Source of the DNA: CAZJFC01 sp964545245
GTDB lineage: Bacteria; Pseudomonadota; Alphaproteobacteria; Rickettsiales; 21-14-0-20-44-7
Assembly: GCA_964545245.1 (NCBI GenBank)
Contig: CAZJFC010000007.1
Span: forward strand, 1-52,792
Length of the DNA: 52,792 nucleotides
Direction: 5' to 3'
The position numbers and the translations under genes are program-made. Positions 47,921 to 52,792 of this stretch are shown piece by piece. The notes under the pieces were generated by a model that saw nothing but the letters and a program-made list of their open reading frames with translations, was not told the DNA's origin and did not search any database. How positions within the stretch are numbered: the stretch's first letter is position 1; each line of letters starts with the position of its first letter.

Positions 47921-48253
47921 CTAAGCCGCCAGCACGCCTTTTTCGGTGAGCAGGATTTTCAACTCGCCATTCGCGAACATCTCGCGCACGATGTCGCAGC
48001 CGCCGATGAATTCACCTTTAACATAAACCTGCGGGATGGTCGGCCAGTTGGAGAATTCCTTTATGAATTCGCGGGTGTTGGCATCAGCGAGTACGTTCAC
48101 GTCAAGGAACTCCACGCCGAGTTGCTGGAAGATATGCGCCACCGCGCCGGAGAAGCCGCACATAGGCATTTTGCCGGTGCCTTTCATGTAAACCACCACG
48201 TCATTTTCCGCGATGTCTTTTTTAAATTGGTCAAAATATTGTTCTTTGCTCAT
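47921..48253 (-). CDS. grxD: Monothiol glutaredoxin Grx4 type
   Basis: Binds and delivers [2Fe-2S] clusters, and takes part in iron signalling. The 110-residue product has the CGFS active site in KMPMCGFSGAV, YMKGT before it, the LDVNVLADANTREFI segment, and PTIPQVYVKGEFIGGCDIV. GGAG precedes ATG 48253. It follows purL after 12 bases, an order known in alphaproteobacteria where bolA usually lies between; no bolA is visible here. Confidence 0.95.
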   Translation of the reverse strand: MSKEQYFDQFKKDIAENDVVVYMKGTGKMPMCGFSGAVAHIFQQLGVEFLDVNVLADANTREFIKEFSNWPTIPQVYVKGEFIGGCDIVREMFANGELKILLTEKGVLAA

Positions 48254-48265
48254 GGTCATTCTCCT

Positions 48266-50455
48266 TTAATGCATATAATCCGGGAACCAGCTTTCATGCT
48301 GCTTTTTAAGCTCAGTTACCGATAGCTTCACCTTGTCGTTAATTTTAAGTTCCGTGCCCTTCACCCTGCCGATTTCCACCGCGCTCACGCCGGATTCGGC
48401 GGCTTTCGCCAGAATGTCCCGTGGTGATTTCGTGGTGATTATATAACGCGCCTGGTCTTCGCCGAACAGGAATGCATGCAGCGGGATAGTGCTTGATTCG
48501 GTGTTGATCTCCGCGCCAAGGCCGGAAGCCATTGCCATTTCGGCAAGGGCGAGGGCAAGCCCGCCGTCAGAGATATCATGGCAGGCGGTGATGTGCTTGT
48601 TCACGCTTAAAACGAACCCGGCGTTGTTGCGCTCGGCGTTAAGGTCGACGCGTGGCGGGGCTGCTTTCGGGTAGCCGCAAATTTCGCGGCAGTAAACTGA
48701 TGAACCAAGCTCACCAGCGGTTATGCCGATAAGTATGATTGCCTCACCTTCTTCCTTGAAGGCAATCGTTTTGCGGTTATCAAGGTCGTCAATCAAACCA
48801 ACGCCGCCGATTGCCGGGGTAGGTAAAATGCCAACGCCCGAAGTTTCGTTATAAAGCGATACGTTGCCGGAAACGATAGGGTAATCGAGTGCGCGGCAGG
48901 CTTCGCCCATGCCTTCAAGGCAGCCCACGATCTGCCCCATTATCTCAGGTTTCTGCGGGTTGCCGAAATTGAGGCAGTTGGTGATGGCAAGCGGGCGTGC
49001 TCCGGTCGCGATAATGTTGCGGTAGGTTTCGGCTACGGCCTGTTTCCCGCCCTCTACCGGGTCGGCAAAGCAATAGCGCGGGGTGCAGTCGGTCGAGATT
49101 GCGATGCCCTTATTAGTGCCGTGGATGCGCACCAGCGAAGCGTCACCACCGGGGCAGATCACGGTGTCACCGCCGACCATATGGTCATATTGCTGCCATA
49201 TCCATGCGCGTGAGGCAAGGTTTGGCGAGCCGATAAGCTGCAAGATCGTTTCGTTATAATCCAAAGGTTCGGGGATGGCTTCCGCGTCAACCCTGTCGGT
49301 GATTTTATTGATTTTATACGGGCGCTCATAAATCGGCGCAGCGTCGGAAAGTGGCGCGATCGGCATATCCGCATCGATAACATCGCCCATTTTGCAGATA
49401 AGGCGGCCTGTATCGGTGAGTTTGCCGATAACTGCAAAATCCAGATCCCATTTATCGAAGATTTTCTTCGCTTCTTCTTCCTTGCCCGGTTTCAGGATGA
49501 TGAGCATCCGCTCCTGCGATTCGGAAAGCATCATCTCATAAGTCGTCATCCCGGTTTCACGCTGGGGAACCTTGTCCATCCACAGTTCAATGCCCATGCC
49601 GCCCTTGGACGCCATCTCGATCGAGGATGAGGTAAGCCCCGCTGCGCCCATATCCTGAATCGCGACAATCGCGTCGGTCTGCATCAGCTCAAGGCAGGCT
49701 TCGATGAGCAGTTTCTCGGTGAACGGGTCGCCCACCTGTACGGTCGGGCGTTTTTCCTCCGAATCCTCGGTGAATTCGGTTGAGGCCATGGTCGCGCCGT
49801 GGATGCCGTCACGCCCGGTTTTGCTGCCCACGTAAACCACAGGGTTGCCCACGCCTGCGGCTTTTGAATAGAAAATTTTATCAGCCGGGGCCACGCCCAC
49901 GGTCATTGCGTTGACAAGGCAGTTGCCGTTATAGGATTCATGGAAATTGGTTTCACCGCCAATTGTTGGCACGCCGACGCAATTGCCATAATGGCCGATG
50001 CCTTTCACCACACCGTTAACGAGGTGTTTGGTTTTCGGGTGCGAGGGGTCGCCGAAGCGCAGCGCGTTCATGTTGGCGACAGGGCGGGCGCCCATGGTGA
50101 ACACGTCACGCAAGATGCCGCCGACGCCGGTTGCCGCGCCTTGAAAAGGCTCGATATAAGAAGGGTGGTTATGCGATTCCATTTTGAATATTGCCGCCTG
50201 TCCGTCGCCGATATCGATAACGCCTGCGTTTTCGCCGGGGCCGCATATCACCCAGGGGGCGGTGGTCGGCAGTTTTTTCAAATGCACGCGGGTGGATTTG
50301 TAGGAGCAATGCTCCGACCACATAACGCTGAAAATGCCAAGTTCGGTGATGTTCGGCTCACGGCCCATGATTTCGAGCACTTTCTGGTATTCGGCATCAT
50401 CAAGCCCGAATTCTTTGTAAAGGGGGGTATCCTGTTTTTTCGCTGCGTTTGCCAT
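48266..50455 (-). CDS. purL: Phosphoribosylformylglycinamidine synthase subunit PurL
   Basis: ATP-dependent step four of purine synthesis, acting with PurQ and PurS. At 729 residues it is the small (three-subunit) type. Seen: SVMWSEHCSYKS, KMESHNHPSYIEPFQGAATG, MGAAGLTSSSIEMASKGG, CTPRYCFADPVEGG, and HDISDGGLALALAEMA. These are the ATP- and substrate-binding segments. ATG 50455 follows AAGGT. It forms a unit with grxD and is divergent from the small membrane protein at 50640. Confidence 0.97.
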   Translation of the reverse strand: MANAAKKQDTPLYKEFGLDDAEYQKVLEIMGREPNITELGIFSVMWSEHCSYKSTRVHLKKLPTTAPWVICGPGENAGVIDIGDGQAAIFKMESHNHPSYIEPFQGAATGVGGILRDVFTMGARPVANMNALRFGDPSHPKTKHLVNGVVKGIGHYGNCVGVPTIGGETNFHESYNGNCLVNAMTVGVAPADKIFYSKAAGVGNPVVYVGSKTGRDGIHGATMASTEFTEDSEEKRPTVQVGDPFTEKLLIEACLELMQTDAIVAIQDMGAAGLTSSSIEMASKGGMGIELWMDKVPQRETGMTTYEMMLSESQERMLIILKPGKEEEAKKIFDKWDLDFAVIGKLTDTGRLICKMGDVIDADMPIAPLSDAAPIYERPYKINKITDRVDAEAIPEPLDYNETILQLIGSPNLASRAWIWQQYDHMVGGDTVICPGGDASLVRIHGTNKGIAISTDCTPRYCFADPVEGGKQAVAETYRNIIATGARPLAITNCLNFGNPQKPEIMGQIVGCLEGMGEACRALDYPIVSGNVSLYNETSGVGILPTPAIGGVGLIDDLDNRKTIAFKEEGEAIILIGITAGELGSSVYCREICGYPKAAPPRVDLNAERNNAGFVLSVNKHITACHDISDGGLALALAEMAMASGLGAEINTESSTIPLHAFLFGEDQARYIITTKSPRDILAKAAESGVSAVEIGRVKGTELKINDKVKLSVTELKKQHESWFPDYMH

Positions 50456-50537
50456 GGCATTACCTTGTTGCGGGCGGTTTTACACTAATCGCGCCGGGAT
50501 TTAAAGCACTAAAAAAGACCCCCCATAAAAATAATTA

Positions 50538-50566
50538 TTGACAAAGCTTAATTATTTCACTAATCT
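50538..50566 (+). promoter_or_regulatory. Sigma-70 type promoter for the gene at 50640
   Basis: TTGACA at 50538-50543, 17 bases, TAATCT at 50561-50566. The predicted leader is about 65 bases and includes the hairpin GGGA...TCCC near 50580-50610 and AAGGAG before the ATG. Confidence 0.6.
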
Positions 50567-50639
50567 CCATAAACTTAATAGGGATTTTGTCAGGAGGCAG
50601 GACTCCCTAAGAATAACAGGAACAAAAAAGGAGAGAATT

Positions 50640-51131
50640 ATGAGTGCTGAATCTGATGGTTGCGCGTATGCTGCTGTAGCTACTGTAGTTGCAGTTCCAA
50701 TTATAGGTGTGGGACTCTATCTAAATAGGGATACTGACCAGTTAAGGGATATCCGTGCCGAATATTATGATAAAGTGCAGCCCGCGGCTGAACAGTTAGT
50801 TTCAGAAATTACCCCAGGTACGCCGTTCCGTTTGAAGGTTGAAGTTTTTCAAAAACGTAAATGGCGCACCGTAGTGACGGAATCCGAACAAAATGACCAC
50901 GCAGACGAAAAAGCTCTGGGGAAGTTAGGGTATCAACAAAAGTTTGATTCTTTTACCGCAAGGCTGGCGGATGAATTAAAGGCGGTTGACCCTGGCGGGA
51001 AGGGGCTTGAACAGGTGAAAGTTGAGCTTAAGATCGGAGGGCAAGGATTAAGAAAATCAGGGAATTCTTGGCAGGAATATACAGCGACCAGAACTGCCTC
51101 CAGCGCTGCGCTGGAAGCTAATAGCAGGTAA
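50640..51131 (+). CDS. Membrane-anchored hypothetical protein
   Basis: A 163-residue protein with one N-terminal helix (AAVATVVAVPIIGVGLYL) and a hydrophilic rest, likely a bitopic inner-membrane protein with a soluble domain. The end of the sequence is Ser/Thr/Ala-rich. The ATG at 50640 follows AAGGAGAG at ideal spacing. Not recognised. It stands alone, divergent from purL. Confidence 0.7.
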   Translation: MSAESDGCAYAAVATVVAVPIIGVGLYLNRDTDQLRDIRAEYYDKVQPAAEQLVSEITPGTPFRLKVEVFQKRKWRTVVTESEQNDHADEKALGKLGYQQKFDSFTARLADELKAVDPGGKGLEQVKVELKIGGQGLRKSGNSWQEYTATRTASSAALEANSR

Positions 51132-51190
51132 GTTAGCCTGATTTAGCTCTGGGATTTCCAGAAAAGAATTCCGTTACCGCGAGCCAATAA

Positions 51191-51531
51191 TCAGCGCTGA
51201 TAATCATGTTCGTGCGGCGGATAATAACCTTGCATGGACTGAGGCAAAGCGTTGCGGATGTCCTGCTGGCGGCGCAGCTTCAGGGCAAAGCTGCCTGTAC
51301 TGTCTTTTTGGCTTTGTACAGGGCGGGAAGATATCTGAATTTTATCCAGAAAGCCTCCGGTAGCGGGAGCGCCTTCCACTTTCCCTTTAACAAGGATTTT
51401 ATCCCATACAAAATGATAATTCGTGAAAGCCAAAATAGCAGATTAACTTTTTCTTCCGGCGTAAGGCAAGGTTTATCCTTGCGTGTCAGGCTATAGTTAA
51501 CAGAGCTGATCAACTCATTGACATCCGGCAT
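51191..51531 (-). pseudogene. Possible frameshifted small gene
   Basis: Two overlapping minus-strand frames look like halves of one protein: MPDVNELISSVNYSLTRKDK in one frame and, after a shift around 51433, AFTNYHFVWDKILVKGKVEG to GYYPPHEHDYQR in another. Either one frame is real and complete, or a one- or two-base indel has broken the gene. No homologue is recognised, so this is tentative. Confidence 0.3.
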
Positions 51532-51649
51532 TTTTATTACTCACGATATAAATATTGCGAGTAACTAACACATCTGGTTAAGATTTGTCAATAATATTAA
51601 TTATTCCACCCCAACGCTGAAGCGGATGAGGTGGAAAACCGCGGATTTT

Positions 51650-51970
51650 TTATAATGTTTCAAGAATTCCGGTGATTTGCTTTTTCAATATTTGCAATTC
51701 GTTATCCACTACGTTCCAGAGAATTATTTCATCCAGTTTGCCATATTCATGAATGATTTTATTCCGCATCCCGGTTATTTTTGACCATGGGATATAAGCG
51801 TGTTTCTCGCGGATTTCCATGGAGATATGGTTTGCCGCCTCGCCAATCACTGCAACCAGATATGCTGCCGCATAGGCCTGATATTTTTCCCTGCCATTGA
51901 TCTTCTCAATCTCCAAAATGGTATTCAGGATATCCTTCAGGCGTATGAGGTCACGGTTTATTTTCTGCAT
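51650..51970 (-). CDS. hepT: HepT-type toxin (DUF86 family)
   Basis: A 106-residue helical protein with the RNase motif R-x4-H-x-Y, here RNKIIHEY near residue 70. In the type VII HepT/MntA system this toxin is inactivated when MntA adds AMP to the motif's tyrosine. It starts four bases after the mntA stop codon and is on the same strand, the standard order with antitoxin first. Confidence 0.88.
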   Translation of the reverse strand: MQKINRDLIRLKDILNTILEIEKINGREKYQAYAAAYLVAVIGEAANHISMEIREKHAYIPWSKITGMRNKIIHEYGKLDEIILWNVVDNELQILKKQITGILETL

Positions 51971-51974
51971 GGGA

Positions 51975-52262
51975 TTATAATGGACGCGCTTCGCTTAAAA
52001 TGAAAGGGGCGAATTCATCCTTGATGGCGCGGTCTGAAATAATATCCACCTTGCATCCCAGAAGGGTGCTTAAATCCTCATCAAGCCCTGCCATATCCAT
52101 AAGGCTGGCATCCGGCCTGAAATGCACCAGAAAATCCACATCGCTTGCGCTGTGGGAGTCCCCACGCGCGACAGAACCGAATACCCTGATATTTTCCGCC
52201 TTGTTCTTGTTTGCAAGCTCCAGGATAGCGGGTTTAAGTGATTCTAATGTATTGAAATCCAT
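51975..52262 (-). CDS. mntA: MntA-type nucleotidyltransferase antitoxin
   Basis: A 95-residue minimal nucleotidyltransferase with GSVARGDSHSASDVD, the GS-x10-D-x-D motif of MntA enzymes, near residue 30. It should AMPylate HepT. Start ATG 52262 is the only sensible one. It forms a two-gene module with hepT. Confidence 0.88.
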   Translation of the reverse strand: MDFNTLESLKPAILELANKNKAENIRVFGSVARGDSHSASDVDFLVHFRPDASLMDMAGLDEDLSTLLGCKVDIISDRAIKDEFAPFILSEARPL

Positions 52263-52298
52263 AGGCTTAATAATAGCATAACTGCCGGAAATATCAAT

Positions 52299-52792
52299 CT
52301 ATTCCGCGCCCACGCTGAAGCGGATGAGGTGGAACGGCACGCCGCAGCTTTCGGCGAAGTCGCGCTCATAATAATGGGCGAGCATGGTGTAAGGGCAGGC
52401 GAGAGTGTAATTCGTGCCCAGCGAAGGGCCTTTTTTCACGGTCAGGTTATTATAATAATCACGCGCCTGTTCCGCCGTTTCAAACTCAACTGAGATAATC
52501 CCCCCATAGCCGCCATCCGGTTTTTTATATTTATCATAAACCGGGTTATCTTTTGTATAATATACGTTTTTTACGTTCGGCGTATTCAAAAGTTCCACGT
52601 GAAACATTTCGGCATTGGCGTTAATTTTCTTGATTCTTTCTCCGTAATTCCGGCAATTTCTGGCCAGCACTTCCGCATCCGCCGGATAGAGCAAATCCTC
52701 ATGATCTTTGCTGAGGGCGGTTTTTAACTTGCCGTAACGCGGTGATTCCGCATTCAGTACCAGCGAACCGGCAAGCACATTGCCCACGCCGG
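52299..52792 (-). CDS. Cys/Met metabolism PLP-dependent enzyme, C-terminal part
   Basis: The window ends inside this gene; only its last about 164 codons are present. Segments GVGNVLAGSLVLN (following the lysine region in such enzymes), GGIISVEFETAEQARDY and GVPFHLIRFSVGAE resemble the C-terminal domain of cystathionine gamma-synthase, methionine gamma-lyase or O-acetylhomoserine sulfhydrylase. The N-terminal part with the PLP lysine lies outside, so the reaction cannot be told. It would connect to the sulfur genes upstream. Confidence 0.65.
   Translation of the reverse strand, partial: GVGNVLAGSLVLNAESPRYGKLKTALSKDHEDLLYPADAEVLARNCRNYGERIKKINANAEMFHVELLNTPNVKNVYYTKDNPVYDKYKKPDGGYGGIISVEFETAEQARDYYNNLTVKKGPSLGTNYTLACPYTMLAHYYERDFAESCGVPFHLIRFSVGAE

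Overview
The window looks like a chromosomal segment of a motile, free-living alphaproteobacterium. Evidence: the cell-cycle regulator CtrA, an exact CtrA-type box (TTAA-N7-TTAA) upstream of flagellin, a heat-shock promoter of the alphaproteobacterial RpoH type before an hsp20 gene, the roughly 1570-residue NAD-dependent glutamate dehydrogenase, and the pdxJ-acpS gene pair. I cannot name the genus. I saw no rRNA, tRNA, CRISPR array, prophage or classical insertion sequence.

Layout. 1-9 kb: dnaN behind an NlpC/P60 lipoprotein, pdxJ, a GIY-YIG nuclease cassette, acpS, a MarR-like regulator, a PAS histidine kinase, a DUF2283 gene coupled to metC, and an RDD membrane protein. 9-16.3 kb: ctrA, fliI-fliJ, a large PcfJ-like protein, a FliK-like protein and a FlhG/MinD-like ATPase. 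16.4-24.3 kb: glutamate dehydrogenase, a CysQ-like phosphatase, a zincin-like protein, and one half of a flavin/iron-sulfur oxidoreductase pair. 24.3-35.2 kb: the GltD-like partner, then an assimilatory sulfate reduction locus on the minus strand (cysI, cysG-like, cysH, four-helix-bundle gene, cysD, DUF3592 gene, cysNC, a second DUF3592-like gene). 35.4-39 kb: a Phd/VapC-type toxin-antitoxin pair, a small secreted protein, tldD and hsp20. 39-44.4 kb: DUF4153 and small glycine-rich membrane proteins, metE, and a FlaG-like gene. 44.6-48 kb: flagellin and two unrecognised genes. 48-52.8 kb: grxD, purL, a small membrane protein, a possible frameshifted gene, a HepT/MntA toxin-antitoxin pair, and the 3' end of a PLP-dependent Cys/Met enzyme.

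The sulfur genes form one pathway: sulfate activation (cysD, cysNC), an APS-type reductase (cysH), sulfite reductase (cysI) with the enzyme that completes its siroheme (cysG-like), CysQ-like recycling of PAP, then metC and metE towards methionine. Two DNA sites about 2.9 kb apart, upstream of cysI and of cysH, share a long motif and probably co-regulate the locus.

The striking layer is repeats. At least three palindromic families and a set of short tandem 'phrase' tracts are scattered between and inside genes. Family A has cores like GTCATYCC...GGRATC. Family B is CCTCC...GGAGG with a GATA, ATCA or CTGA centre. Family C is about 85-120 nt with several hairpins and ends in GGGGGCA. Three small genes sit inside such repeats as compact cassettes: GIY-YIG nuclease (39-bp direct repeats), DUF559 nuclease (30-bp perfect inverted repeats, lying in frame inside the siroheme synthase gene) and an S23-type four-helix-bundle protein (inverted heptamer tracts). 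Two more palindromic insertions lie in frame inside the GltD-like gene and a phrase tract lies inside metE. This nuclease-plus-repeat arrangement is my main candidate for an under-described system.
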